From assembly GCF_036549475.1 (NCBI RefSeq), contig NZ_JAZHLI010000022.1:1-64000 (forward strand): 64,000 nucleotides of DNA. The letters are read 5' to 3'. The DNA is from Aurantimonas sp036549475. Lineage in GTDB: Bacteria; Pseudomonadota; Alphaproteobacteria; Rhizobiales; Rhizobiaceae. Below the pieces are notes generated by a model that was not told the DNA's origin, did not search any database, and worked only from the letters and a program-made list of their open reading frames with translations. Both the position numbers and the translations under genes were made by a program. This document shows, piece by piece, positions 17,749 through 26,436 of the stretch; position 1 is the first letter of the stretch, and each line of letters begins with the position of its first letter.

Positions 17749-18258
17749 CTATTGGCTTTCGGCGCTCTCGGGCTTCACCGCCGCCTGATCCGGGCGGGTC
17801 GAGCGGATGACGATGTCGAGATTGTGGGCAAGGCTTTCCCGGCTCGCTTCGTCGAGCGTCTCCAGCGCCGCGGCGATGCGCTGCAGCGGGTCTTTCTTGA
17901 GCAGCGCGCGGCCGCGCTCGGTCAGGCCCAGCTCCTCGGCACGGCCGCGGCCGACGCTGCCGCGCTTGGTGACATAGCCCTTCGTGATCAGCGTGCGGAC
18001 GGTCCGCGCCACGGCGCCGGACGCCAGTCCCTGGAAGCGCGCCAGGTCGATCGCCGTGCGCAGATGCACGGGCGCTGAATGGATGTAGCGAAGCGCCGCC
18101 CATTGCGCCGGAAACAGCTTGGACGCGTATCCCTGCGAATGCAGTCGCCGTGCGATCTGCTCCAGCTGGCTGGCCAGTTCCGTTGTAGATATCATCGGCA
18201 TTCCGCTGCGATTGGAGGAAATCCCCGCCAAGCGTGGACCGGAATTGAAAGGTTGCAT
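17749..18258 (-). CDS. MarR-family transcriptional regulator
   Basis: This winged-helix regulator of up to 169 residues contains LARFQGLASGAVARTVRTLITKGYVTKRGSVGRGRAEELGLT, a MarR recognition helix and wing. Starts at 18258, 18201 and 18195 are possible; the family N-terminus (ISTTELASQLEQIARRL) fits 18195-18201 best, while 18258 is the longest. The upstream region is unusually AT-rich and holds short direct repeats, suggesting autoregulation. No effector or target is indicated. Confidence 0.85.
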   Translation of the reverse strand: MQPFNSGPRLAGISSNRSGMPMISTTELASQLEQIARRLHSQGYASKLFPAQWAALRYIHSAPVHLRTAIDLARFQGLASGAVARTVRTLITKGYVTKRGSVGRGRAEELGLTERGRALLKKDPLQRIAAALETLDEASRESLAHNLDIVIRSTRPDQAAVKPESAESQ

Positions 18259-18489
18259 CGTCTACAATAGCTAGTTCTTCAAGATTATCTATCGAATGTC
18301 TGAAGAAATACTAAAGATGAGTTCAGTAGATATTTAAAACTTTCAGTATTTATCGCCTGAACGCGACGCAGAAGGTGATTCCCTTCGGTCGGAAGACGCA
18401 GTATATCGGAGCATTTACGTCAGTGCCGCTACGTGACTCGGCGTGCTGGGGTCTGCGCCGCACGACCTCGATACGTCCTGTCTGGGCGG
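18259..18489. other. AT-rich intergenic region with short direct repeats
   Basis: The roughly 100 bp from 18260 to 18360 are strikingly AT-rich for this GC-rich genome. They contain two TTCAGTA repeats 20 bp apart (18322-18328 and 18342-18348). No gene is visible. It probably holds the MarR promoter/operator. Confidence 0.5.
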
Positions 18490-19332
18490 TCAATCCGGCG
18501 AGATTGAGGAGTGCCGACAGGCGATTGTCGCGCCATGGGGCCCGATGGTGGCGGCAGGGTGGGTGACGGGAAGAGTAGGAAACGGGTGGACGCCAAAGCC
18601 CCGCCGTCTGCCGGGAACGCGCAGCCAGTACACGCGGAGTGGCTGCACCAGGATATGCATGCCGTCCTCGATCTCCGCTTCGGCTTCGAAACGGGCTTCG
18701 ACTGCGCTGCGATTGTCCGCGACGGCGGCCGCGCGCAGCGGTTCGACCGCCTCGAGACGGGTGATGAACTGCCCGACATCGCGGAACCGTTCGCCGCGCT
18801 GGTAGACGACGTTGCCGCGCAGGGTAAAGCGGCCGGCGCGCACCGCATCCGCCACCGCCATGCCGGCGGCTTCGCGGATCTCGCTCTCGTCCTCGACCGG
18901 GCGCATCGCCTCGAAATAGGGCCCCTCGGCCAGGGGCTCGACGACGAGGATCGTTCCGCCGGGACGCGTGACGCGCGCCGTCTCGGCCAAAGCGGTGGAC
19001 ATGGCGGCGACCGGCACGTGATGCAGCGAATTCAGGAAGATTGCGGCGTCGAAGCGGCCGTCCTCGAAGGGCAGGGCTTCGGCCGTGCCGACCTCGACGA
19101 CTGCCTCGGGCGCACTGGCACGGGCCGCCGCGACCGCGGTCTCGCTCGGGTCGATTCCGGTCACGGCCAAGCCGCGGGCAAGAAGGCTGCGGGCCAAGAG
19201 ACCACGCCCGCAGCCGATGTCGAGCACCGATCTGGCGGCTTCGCCCGCCAGCACCTCGCCGATCACGGCTGCGGTGTCACCGGACGCGAACGCCGCGTTC
19301 AGCGCATTCTGGGTGGTCTTCGGGTCGCTCAT
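18490..19332 (-). CDS. Class I SAM-dependent methyltransferase
   Basis: This 280-residue protein has the SAM-binding motif I VLDIGCGRGLLARSLL, the acidic motif II residue (GIDPSE) and the later FDAAIFLNSLHHV motif, as in UbiE/Methyltransf_11-type enzymes. The substrate is unknown. The start at 19332 (MSDPKTTQNALN) is preferred to an upstream in-frame ATG at 19395. The last 35 residues (HPFPTLPVTHPAATIGPHG) look like a non-domain extension. Confidence 0.88.
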   Translation of the reverse strand: MSDPKTTQNALNAAFASGDTAAVIGEVLAGEAARSVLDIGCGRGLLARSLLARGLAVTGIDPSETAVAAARASAPEAVVEVGTAEALPFEDGRFDAAIFLNSLHHVPVAAMSTALAETARVTRPGGTILVVEPLAEGPYFEAMRPVEDESEIREAAGMAVADAVRAGRFTLRGNVVYQRGERFRDVGQFITRLEAVEPLRAAAVADNRSAVEARFEAEAEIEDGMHILVQPLRVYWLRVPGRRRGFGVHPFPTLPVTHPAATIGPHGATIACRHSSISPD

Positions 19333-19447
19333 CGGCTTGTCCTCATCCTCCGGGCGCGGGAAAACGACCCGCGCCCGAAGCGACGATAGACGCACGCTTC
19401 ACAGGGGCAAGAGCCGGGGCGCCGATTGCGCGCGTCGGTGAGCTGGC

Positions 19448-20125
19448 TCAGCTCTGTGCGTAGTTCTGTGGAAACAGCGCGCGCAGGGCGACGTCGTCGC
19501 GCTCGGACTTGAAGCCGACATCGCTGCCGACTTTACGTGCCTCGGCGACAGTCGGGCGGGCATCAATCGCCGCGAACCAGCGCGACAGGTTCGGATATTT
19601 CGCCAGTTCGCCGTCGCCCAGCACCATCTTGACCCGGTCGATCCAGCCCCAGGCCGCCATGTCGACGATGGTGTAGTCGTCGCCGACGAAGAAGTCGCGG
19701 CCCGCCAGATGATCGTCCAGCACCTGGTAGTGCCGCTGGGCCTCGCGCAGATAGCGGTTGGCGGCATAGTCCGACTTGTCCTTGCCGACGGTGCGGAAAT
19801 GCACCGACTGGCCGGAATAGGGGCCGAGGCCGGTGGCGATGAACATCAGCCAGGACAAAAGCTCGCCGCGGTCTTCCGCCTTGCCGGCGAACTTGCCGTG
19901 CTTGTCGGCGAGATAGAGCAGGATGGCGTTGGAATCGAAGATGCGCTTGCCGTCGTCCTCGATGGCCGGCAGCTTGCCGTTGGGGTTGATGGCCCGGAAG
20001 GCCGGTTGGTGCTGCTCGCCCTTCAGCGTGTCGACCGGCACCAGCTTGAAATCGAGGCCGGCTTCCTTGAGGAACAGCGCGACCTTCATCGGGTTCGGCG
20101 TCGGGTGGAAGTAGAATGTCAGCAT
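19448..20125 (-). CDS. Glutathione S-transferase family protein
   Basis: This 225-residue cytosolic GST-like protein has an N-terminal thioredoxin-fold half (FYFHPTPNPMKVALFLKEAG, then NPNGKLPAIEDDG and the glutathione gamma-Glu contact FDSNAILLYLAD). A helical C-terminal half contains GDDYTIVDMAAWGW. A tyrosine or serine in the first motif would be the catalytic residue; here the segment is HPTPNP, so the class is uncertain. It stands alone, divergent from pncB. Confidence 0.9.
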   Translation of the reverse strand: MLTFYFHPTPNPMKVALFLKEAGLDFKLVPVDTLKGEQHQPAFRAINPNGKLPAIEDDGKRIFDSNAILLYLADKHGKFAGKAEDRGELLSWLMFIATGLGPYSGQSVHFRTVGKDKSDYAANRYLREAQRHYQVLDDHLAGRDFFVGDDYTIVDMAAWGWIDRVKMVLGDGELAKYPNLSRWFAAIDARPTVAEARKVGSDVGFKSERDDVALRALFPQNYAQS

Positions 20126-20366
20126 CCGGACATCTCCCTGTGAATGAAATTCGGTCCGCCTATGCTGTCGCGTGACGGCGCCAGGGCAAGGACGACATTG
20201 CGTTCATCGATCGCGCCTGTCGTGCCGCCGGCCAGGCGCCGGGGATAGCCGGGCCGGGCGCGTGCTTTATCCTTTTCGCCAAGTCATGTAACGGCATTGG
20301 CGCGGACCCGCGCAGACGGGAACGCCGCGGGACGCGGCGGCAACCGGGAACTGGAAGAGGGCCGGC

Positions 20367-21671
20367 ATGGTCGCCACGGATATCGCCACACGGGTGTGGA
20401 ACCACACGTTCAAGCTCGACACGATCGTGCGCAGCCTGCTCGACACGGATTTCTACAAGCTCCTGATGCTGCAGATGGTGCACGGCCTGCATCCGGACGT
20501 GCAGGCGACCTTTTCCCTGCACAACCGCTCCCGGCAGGTGCGCCTTGCCGAGATCATCGACGAGCAGGAGCTGCGCGATCATCTCGACCATGCCCGGACG
20601 CTGTCCTTCACCAAGCGGGAGATGATCTGGCTGGCCGGCAACACCTTCTACGGCACGCGGCACATCTTCCGGCCGGACTTCCTCGAATGGCTGCAGCATT
20701 TCCGCCTGCCGGAATACGAGCTGCGCCGGGTCGACGGGCAGTTCGAGCTAGATTTCCACGGCCCCTGGACCCACACGATGATGTGGGAGATCCCGGCCCT
20801 GGCGATCATCAACGAATTGCGCTCGCGCGCCGCGATGAAGGATTTCAAGCGCTTCGAGCTCGACGTCCTCTATGCCCGCGCCAAGGCCAAGATGTGGGGC
20901 AAGGTCGAGCGACTGCAGGCCCTGCCCGATCTGCGCATCTCCGATTTCGGCACGCGCCGGCGGCACTCCTTCCTGTGGCAGCGCTGGTGCGTGGAGGCCC
21001 TGAAGGAAGGGCTGGGCGACCGCTTCCTCGGCTCGTCCAACGTGCTGCTGGCGATGGAGACCGATCTGGAGGCGATCGGCACCAATGCCCATGAACTGCC
21101 GATGGTGATGGCGGCGCTCGCCGGCAGCGACGCCGAACTGCGCGAGGCGCCCTATGCCGTACTGCGCGAATGGCAGAGCTATTACGGCGGCAATCTGCTG
21201 ATCGTGCTGCCCGACACGTTCGGCACCCCCGCCTTCCTGCAGGAAGCGCCGGAATGGCTGGCCTCCTGGACCGGGTTCCGGCCGGATTCGGCGCCCCCCA
21301 TCGAAGGCGGCGAGGAGATCATCGCCTGGTGGGAGCGCATGGGGCAGGATCCGCGGGACAAGCTCCTGGTGTTCTCGGACGGCATGGATTCCGACACGAT
21401 CGAGCGGACCTACCGCCATTTCGAGGGCCGGGTGCGCATGAGCTTCGGCTGGGGCACCAACCTCACCAACGATTTCCGCGGCGCCTCGCCGGAGCCGAGC
21501 ACCGGGCTCGATCCGATCTCGCTGGTCTGCAAGGTGACGTCGGCCAATGGCCGCCCGGCGGTGAAGCTGTCGGACAATCCCGCCAAGGCCAGCGGCGATC
21601 CGGACGCCGTGGGGCGCTATCGCCGGGTGTTCGGCGAGGCGGCCTATGCCGAGCGCGCGCTCGCCGTCTGA
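20367..21671 (+). CDS. pncB: Nicotinate phosphoribosyltransferase
   Basis: PncB converts nicotinate and PRPP to nicotinate mononucleotide, with ATP hydrolysis, in NAD salvage. The 434-residue protein has DTDFYKLLMLQ near the N-terminus, the conserved DFGTRRRHSFLWQ segment and GSSNVLLA, then SDGMD and the FGWGTNLTNDF phosphate-binding loop. Length and motifs are typical of the bacterial enzyme. It is apparently monocistronic. Confidence 0.96.
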   Translation: MVATDIATRVWNHTFKLDTIVRSLLDTDFYKLLMLQMVHGLHPDVQATFSLHNRSRQVRLAEIIDEQELRDHLDHARTLSFTKREMIWLAGNTFYGTRHIFRPDFLEWLQHFRLPEYELRRVDGQFELDFHGPWTHTMMWEIPALAIINELRSRAAMKDFKRFELDVLYARAKAKMWGKVERLQALPDLRISDFGTRRRHSFLWQRWCVEALKEGLGDRFLGSSNVLLAMETDLEAIGTNAHELPMVMAALAGSDAELREAPYAVLREWQSYYGGNLLIVLPDTFGTPAFLQEAPEWLASWTGFRPDSAPPIEGGEEIIAWWERMGQDPRDKLLVFSDGMDSDTIERTYRHFEGRVRMSFGWGTNLTNDFRGASPEPSTGLDPISLVCKVTSANGRPAVKLSDNPAKASGDPDAVGRYRRVFGEAAYAERALAV

Positions 21672-21782
21672 GACGATCCTGGCCACGGCCCGGCAACCCT
21701 GTCGCCATCGGCGGCGGGGAAATCGCCACGGCGGAGTGCGCTATGGCTTGCTTATCATAAGCAGAGTTACCAGATCGCAGCC

Positions 21783-22268
21783 ATGACAGAACGATCTCCC
21801 CCGAGCCTGGGCTTTCTCCTGATCGACGCCGCGCGTCTCATCCGCCGCCGCTTCGAGCAGGAGAGCCGCGATCTTGCCATGACGTCGGCGCAACTGCAGA
21901 TCGCTGCCCGCCTCGCCAAGAACGAGGGTATCGGACAGGCCGCCCTGGCCGCACTGCTGAAACTCGAGCCGATGACCGTGTGCCGGCATGTCGATCGCAT
22001 GGTCGCGGCCGGTCTGGTGGAGCGGCGTCAGGACCCGAGGGACCGGCGGGCGCGCCAGCTGTTCACGACCGACAGGTGCCGGGATCTGATCGAGCCGATG
22101 CGCGAGCGCGTAGCCGCCGTCTTCGAGGATGCCCAGAAGGGGCTGTCGGAGGTAGAGCGCCGCAATCTCGTCGCCGCGCTGGAGTCCGTGATCCGCAATC
22201 TGTCGACGATCGAGGCAGGCGAGAGCGCGAGCGGCGCAATCCGCGAACCGGCAGAGTTGGCCGCCTGA
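21783..22268 (+). CDS. MarR-family transcriptional regulator
   Basis: This 161-residue winged-helix protein is a typical MarR regulator, with GQAALAALLKLEPMTVCRHVDRMV as recognition helix and VERRQDPRDRRARQLF as the wing. It is followed on the same strand by a CurA-like reductase and a DJ-1/PfpI protein, which deal with reactive carbonyls. Control of those genes by this regulator is likely but not proven; a 166-bp gap separates it from the first of them. Confidence 0.9.
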   Translation: MTERSPPSLGFLLIDAARLIRRRFEQESRDLAMTSAQLQIAARLAKNEGIGQAALAALLKLEPMTVCRHVDRMVAAGLVERRQDPRDRRARQLFTTDRCRDLIEPMRERVAAVFEDAQKGLSEVERRNLVAALESVIRNLSTIEAGESASGAIREPAELAA

Positions 22269-22434
22269 ACGCGCAACCGGACAAGGCCGACTGAACGGTC
22301 CGAGCCGGCCGCTCATCCGGGCGTGCCCTCACCGATGCCCGGCGACCACATGCCCGCGGGCCGATGGCGTGATCAGACACGCGCGCCGTTTCCGTCCCTT
22401 GAGACTGACACCCCTTTCCATGATGGAGAACACC

Positions 22435-23466
22435 ATGCCCCAGTCGAACGATGCGAACCGCCGCTATGTGCTGGCCGAACGCCCGAAGGGCGAGCCTGAC
22501 GACAAGACCTTGCGCCTGGAAACGGTCGATCGGCCGACGCCCGGCGAGGGCCAGATGCTGCTGCGCAACGCGTATCTGTCGCTCGATCCCTACATGCGCG
22601 GCCGCATGAGCGATGCGCCGTCCTATGCCGCGCCGGTCGAGGTCGGCGGCGTGATGGTGGGCGGCACCGTCTCGCAGGTCGTCAGCTCCAACGTCGACGG
22701 CTTTGCCGAGGGCGACTGGGTCGTGGCCTTCGGCGGCTGGCAGGATTACGCCTTGTCCGATGGCACGGGCGTGATCCCCATGGGGCCGAACCCGCAGAAT
22801 CCCTCCTGGGCGCTCGGCGTTCTCGGCATGCCGGGCCTGACCGCCTGGGCGGGCCTGACCCAGATCGGCCAACCGAAGGCGGGCGAGACCCTGGTCGTCG
22901 CCGGTGCCAGCGGCCCGGTAGGCGCGACCGTCGGGCAGATCGGCAAGATTCTCGGCTGCCGCGTCATCGGCATCGCCGGCGGCGCACAGAAATGCGCCCA
23001 TGTGGTCGACACGCTCGGCTTCGACGCCTGCGTCGACTACAAGGCCGACGGCTTTCCCGAGGCGCTGAAGGCGGCCGCTTCGGACGGCATCGACATCTAT
23101 TTCGAGAATGTCGGCGGCGCGGTCTTCGACGCGGTGCTGCCGCTGCTCAACCCCTCGGCCCGCATTCCGGTCTGCGGCCTGATCTCGCAATACAACGCGA
23201 CCGCGCTGCCCGACGGTCCGGACCGGATGAATTATCTGATGGGCCAGATCCTGCGCAAACGCATGACCATGCGCGGTTTCATCGTGTTCGACGATTTCGG
23301 CCATCTCTATCCCGAATTCGCCAGCCAGATGGGCGCCTGGGTCAAGGACGGCCGGATCGCCTATCGCGAGGAAATGATTGCCGGCCTGGAACGCGCGCCG
23401 GAGGCCTTCATTGGGCTCCTGAGAGGTGACGCTTTCGGCAAGCGCGTGATCCACCTCGACGACTGA
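22435..23466 (+). CDS. NADP-dependent medium-chain reductase (CurA/prostaglandin-reductase type)
   Basis: This 343-residue zinc-free medium-chain dehydrogenase/reductase carries the YLSLDPYMRGRMSD motif and the nucleotide-binding GASGPVGATVGQIGKILGCRVIGIAGG loop of the CurA family. These enzymes reduce the C=C bond of alpha,beta-unsaturated aldehydes and ketones. The ATG at 22435 has a GGAGA ribosome-binding site; ATGs at 22369 and 22420 are less likely. A PfpI-type protein follows after 27 bp, suggesting an operon for carbonyl detoxification. Confidence 0.9.
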   Translation: MPQSNDANRRYVLAERPKGEPDDKTLRLETVDRPTPGEGQMLLRNAYLSLDPYMRGRMSDAPSYAAPVEVGGVMVGGTVSQVVSSNVDGFAEGDWVVAFGGWQDYALSDGTGVIPMGPNPQNPSWALGVLGMPGLTAWAGLTQIGQPKAGETLVVAGASGPVGATVGQIGKILGCRVIGIAGGAQKCAHVVDTLGFDACVDYKADGFPEALKAAASDGIDIYFENVGGAVFDAVLPLLNPSARIPVCGLISQYNATALPDGPDRMNYLMGQILRKRMTMRGFIVFDDFGHLYPEFASQMGAWVKDGRIAYREEMIAGLERAPEAFIGLLRGDAFGKRVIHLDD

Positions 23467-23493
23467 CACCGACATTTCAAAAGGTACCACACC

Positions 23494-24168
23494 ATGAAGA
23501 TCCTGATGGTTCTGACCTCGCACGACCAGCTCGGCGACACCGGCAACAAGACCGGCTTCTGGCTCGAGGAATTCGCCGCGCCCTATTACGTGTTCAAGGA
23601 CGCCGGCGCCGACATCACCCTTGCCTCGCCCAAGGGCGGCCAGCCGCCGCTCGATCCCAAGAGCGACGCCGAGGACGCCCAGACCGAGGCGACCAAACGC
23701 TTCAAGGCCGATCCGGCCGCGCAGCAGGATCTGGCGAACACCAGGGTCCTGTCCACCGTCGGCGCCGACGGCTTCGACGCGATCTTCTATCCCGGCGGCC
23801 ACGGCCCGCTGTGGGATCTTGCCGAGGATGCCGACAGCCGCACGCTGATCGAGACCTTTGCGCGGACCGACCGGCCCGTGGGCGCGGTCTGCCATGCGCC
23901 GGCAGTATTCCGCCATACCCAGAGCGCCGACGGCAAGTCGCTGGTCGCGGGCCGGACCGTGACCGGTTTCACCAACACCGAGGAAGAGGGCGTCGGCCTC
24001 ACCGATGTCGTGCCGTTCCTCGTCGAGGACATGCTGGTCGCCAATGGCGGCCAGTACCAGAAGGGCGAGGACTGGGCGTCCTTCGTCGTCACCGACGGCA
24101 AGCTGGTGACCGGCCAGAACCCGGCGTCGTCCGAGGAAGCCGCGCGCAAGCTGCTGACCTTCCTCTAA
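23494..24168 (+). CDS. DJ-1/PfpI (type 1 glutamine amidotransferase-like) protein, Hsp31/glyoxalase-like
   Basis: This 224-residue class I GAT-fold protein has nucleophile C133 in the elbow GAVCHAPAVF and an upstream FYPGGHGPLWDL segment, as in Hsp31-like glyoxalases. A KGGQPPLDPKS stretch lies near residue 47. Members convert methylglyoxal to lactate without cofactor or act as holding chaperones. It is likely co-transcribed with the CurA-type reductase, 27 bp upstream. A strong terminator follows at 24219-24249. Confidence 0.9.
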   Translation: MKILMVLTSHDQLGDTGNKTGFWLEEFAAPYYVFKDAGADITLASPKGGQPPLDPKSDAEDAQTEATKRFKADPAAQQDLANTRVLSTVGADGFDAIFYPGGHGPLWDLAEDADSRTLIETFARTDRPVGAVCHAPAVFRHTQSADGKSLVAGRTVTGFTNTEEEGVGLTDVVPFLVEDMLVANGGQYQKGEDWASFVVTDGKLVTGQNPASSEEAARKLLTFL

Positions 24169-24187
24169 GGACATGTCGCCGGGGTGC

Positions 24188-24287
24188 CATCGCGGCGCGG
24201 CGGTCCGTCTTCCGCCTCAGCCCGTCGGGACCGTCCCGGCGGGCTTTTTGCTGTCGAGCGCCTCCGCCCATCGCGGCGCGGCGGTCC
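24188..24287. repeat. Pair of identical 19-bp direct repeats flanking the terminator
   Basis: CATCGCGGCGCGGCGGTCC occurs at 24188-24206 and again at 24269-24287, 81 bp apart. The terminator hairpin lies between them. Whether the repeat is functional or a local duplication is not clear. Confidence 0.7.
24219..24249 (+). terminator. Intrinsic terminator after the PfpI-type gene
   Basis: A 12-bp stem with one G-U pair (AGCCCGTCGGGA / TCCCGGCGGGCT) and a 3-nt loop is followed by TTTT. It lies between two 19-bp direct repeats (24188-24206 and 24269-24287). Confidence 0.9.
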
Positions 24288-24296
24288 CTGCGCGCG

Positions 24297-26063
24297 TCAA
24301 TCGCCGACGGCGACGCCCTCCCGCCGCGGATCGGCGCCGCCTTCCAGCCCGTCGGGCGTGATGACGATGCCGTGGAGCCCGGAATCGAGATCGGTCTCCT
24401 CGACCGTGAAGCCGCGTTCCCTCAGCGGAGCAGCGAGCGCCGTGGCGCTGGTGCCGGCTTCGACGTCGAAGGTGGCGAAGCGGTTGACCAGATGCGGCAT
24501 GGCGATCGCCTGCTGCACGTCCATCTCCCAGTCGAGCATGGCGATCAGCGCCTGCGCCACATAGCCGATGATGCGGCTGCCGCCCGGCGAGCCAATGGCG
24601 ATGACCGGCGCGCCGTCGCGCATGACGATGGTCGGCGCCATGGACGAGCGCGGGCGCTTGCCCGGGGCGACGGCATTGGCGATGACGTGGCCGTCCGCAT
24701 CGTGGGTGGCGAAGGAGAAGTCGGTCAGCTCGTTGTTGAGCAGGAAGCCGCCGGTCATCAGCCGCGAGCCGAAGCCGTTCTCGATGGTCGTCGTCATGGA
24801 GACGACATTGCCCGAATCATCGACGATGGCGAAATGGCTGGTCGACGGCAGCTCGATGGCGACGTCGTCGCCGAACAGCATCGCGTGGTCCCAGGGCGGC
24901 ATGCCCGGCGTCACCGCATCGTCCGCCAGCGCGTCCTCGCCGGACAGAAGCGTGGCCCGGTCCGCCAGATAGTCGGGATCGAGCAGGCCACGCAGCGGCA
25001 TCGGCACGAAGTCGATGTCGGCCATGTAGCGGCCGCGATCGGCGAAGGCGAGGCGCGACGCGTCACCAATCAGCCGCCAGGCCTCCGGGCTGTCTGGGCC
25101 GAGCGCGGCCATGTCGCTGGGGGCGATGAGGCCGAGGATCTGGCCGATCGTCAGCGCGCCGGAGGAGGGTGGTCCCATGCCGCAGACGTCGGCGGCGCGG
25201 TAGGCGAAACACACCGGCTCGCGCTCGACGATGGCGTAGCCGGCGAGATCGGACAGGGCGAGCCTGCCCGGATTGCCTGCGGCGTTCCGGACGGTGTCGA
25301 CGATGCCCTGCGCGACGGGTCCCTCGTAGAACCCCTCGGCGCCCTTCTCGGCGATCGTCGCCAGCGTGTCGGCATAGGCGGGGTTGGTCAGGATCGTGCC
25401 GACCGGCAGCGGCTCCCCATCATCGGCAAAGAAATAGTCACTGGTGGCCGGGTAGCGCGACAGCCGCTCCCGGTCTTCGCCGATCAGCGCATTGAGGCGC
25501 GGCGAGACGGCAAAACCCTTGCGGGCGAGGTCGATCGCTGGCTGCACGACGGATGCCCAGGGGAGCGCGCCGTAGCGTTCATGGGTGTCGAAAAGGAGCC
25601 GCACGGTGCCGGGGGTGCCGACCGAACGGCCGCCGACGACCGCGTCGTAGAAGGACAGCGGCTCACCGGCCTCATCGAGAAACAGCGTGGGCGTCGCGGC
25701 GGCCGGCGCGGTCTCGCGGCCGTCGAAGGTGGTCAGCCGGCCGGCCTCGGCATCGAAGAAGACCAGGAAGGCACCGCCGCCGAGGCCCGACGATTGCGGC
25801 TCGACCAGGCCGAGGACGAGCTGTGTCGTCACCATGGCGTCGATGGCGTTGCCGCCGCCGCGCAGGATGGCGAGCCCGGCCTGCGCAGCCAGCGGATTGG
25901 CGGCCGCCACCATCTGCCGCTCGGCCCGCACCAGGGCCTTGTCGGCGGCGCCCGTCGCGATTTCCGGCTGGACGGTATCGGCGGCCTGTTCCTGGGCGAA
26001 GGCCGGTCCGGCGAAGGCGAGGCTGAGGCCGAGCAGCAGCCCGGCAAGCGGCGAACGATGCAT
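24297..26063 (-). CDS. ggt: Gamma-glutamyltransferase (periplasmic)
   Basis: Ggt cleaves gamma-glutamyl amides such as glutathione and transfers the glutamyl group; it matures by self-cleavage. The 588-residue precursor begins with a signal peptide (LLLGLSLAFAGPAFA-Q). The large-subunit region contains GGNAIDAMV and SSGLGGGAF. The autocleavage Thr is T408 in STSHFAIVD, giving a small subunit with SMAPTIV and GSPGGSRI. The ATG at 26063 is favoured because it opens the signal peptide; the upstream in-frame extension has no such character. It is on its own transcription unit. Confidence 0.95.
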   Translation of the reverse strand: MHRSPLAGLLLGLSLAFAGPAFAQEQAADTVQPEIATGAADKALVRAERQMVAAANPLAAQAGLAILRGGGNAIDAMVTTQLVLGLVEPQSSGLGGGAFLVFFDAEAGRLTTFDGRETAPAAATPTLFLDEAGEPLSFYDAVVGGRSVGTPGTVRLLFDTHERYGALPWASVVQPAIDLARKGFAVSPRLNALIGEDRERLSRYPATSDYFFADDGEPLPVGTILTNPAYADTLATIAEKGAEGFYEGPVAQGIVDTVRNAAGNPGRLALSDLAGYAIVEREPVCFAYRAADVCGMGPPSSGALTIGQILGLIAPSDMAALGPDSPEAWRLIGDASRLAFADRGRYMADIDFVPMPLRGLLDPDYLADRATLLSGEDALADDAVTPGMPPWDHAMLFGDDVAIELPSTSHFAIVDDSGNVVSMTTTIENGFGSRLMTGGFLLNNELTDFSFATHDADGHVIANAVAPGKRPRSSMAPTIVMRDGAPVIAIGSPGGSRIIGYVAQALIAMLDWEMDVQQAIAMPHLVNRFATFDVEAGTSATALAAPLRERGFTVEETDLDSGLHGIVITPDGLEGGADPRREGVAVGD

Positions 26064-26436
26064 GGCGCGATCCTTCCGATGATAGCGAAGGCTAGCGCGG
26101 CCGGCGGCTGCACGGAAGGTGGGTTTGGATTTGGGGCAATGGCAAGCAATGCGCTGCTCAGACCATTGCGTGAGGCGGCCGTCCTGGCGTGTCTCAAGTC
26201 GCCGGCGGCGGAAGCGGTTTGGCATGGGTCCTCGGGTCAAGCCCGAGACCCATTCCTCCGCGTTGCAGCGTCGCGACGTTGCAGCGGGACACCGCACGCG
26301 CTCGATGCGGGGCGGACGCTCTGTGTCGCTCGGCTGCCCTTCCCGCGGCAATCGCAGAAATTGCGCCTGAACAGATGCGCCGTCGTGACACGGACGGAAC
26401 TCGCACCGTCGTGCACCGCGACGGCCAGCGCCTGCA
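26064..26436. other. Intergenic region of 373 bp without a gene
   Basis: No coding sequence is supported here; the short open frames have no family features. The stretch contains the hairpin at 26224-26252 described separately. Confidence 0.5.
26224..26252. repeat. Palindromic intergenic element
   Basis: ATGGGTC-c-TCGGG, a TCAAG loop, then CCCGA-GACCCAT form an almost perfect 12-bp stem with one bulged C. Motifs of the type GGGTCnTCGGGTCAAGCCCGA recur as intergenic repeats in many Rhizobiales genomes. There is no T-tract, so it is not an obvious terminator. Confidence 0.65.

Noticed and set aside
20126..20366. Possible RNA gene between GST and pncB
   Set aside because: No cloverleaf or conserved RNA structure could be drawn; it is most likely a promoter region.
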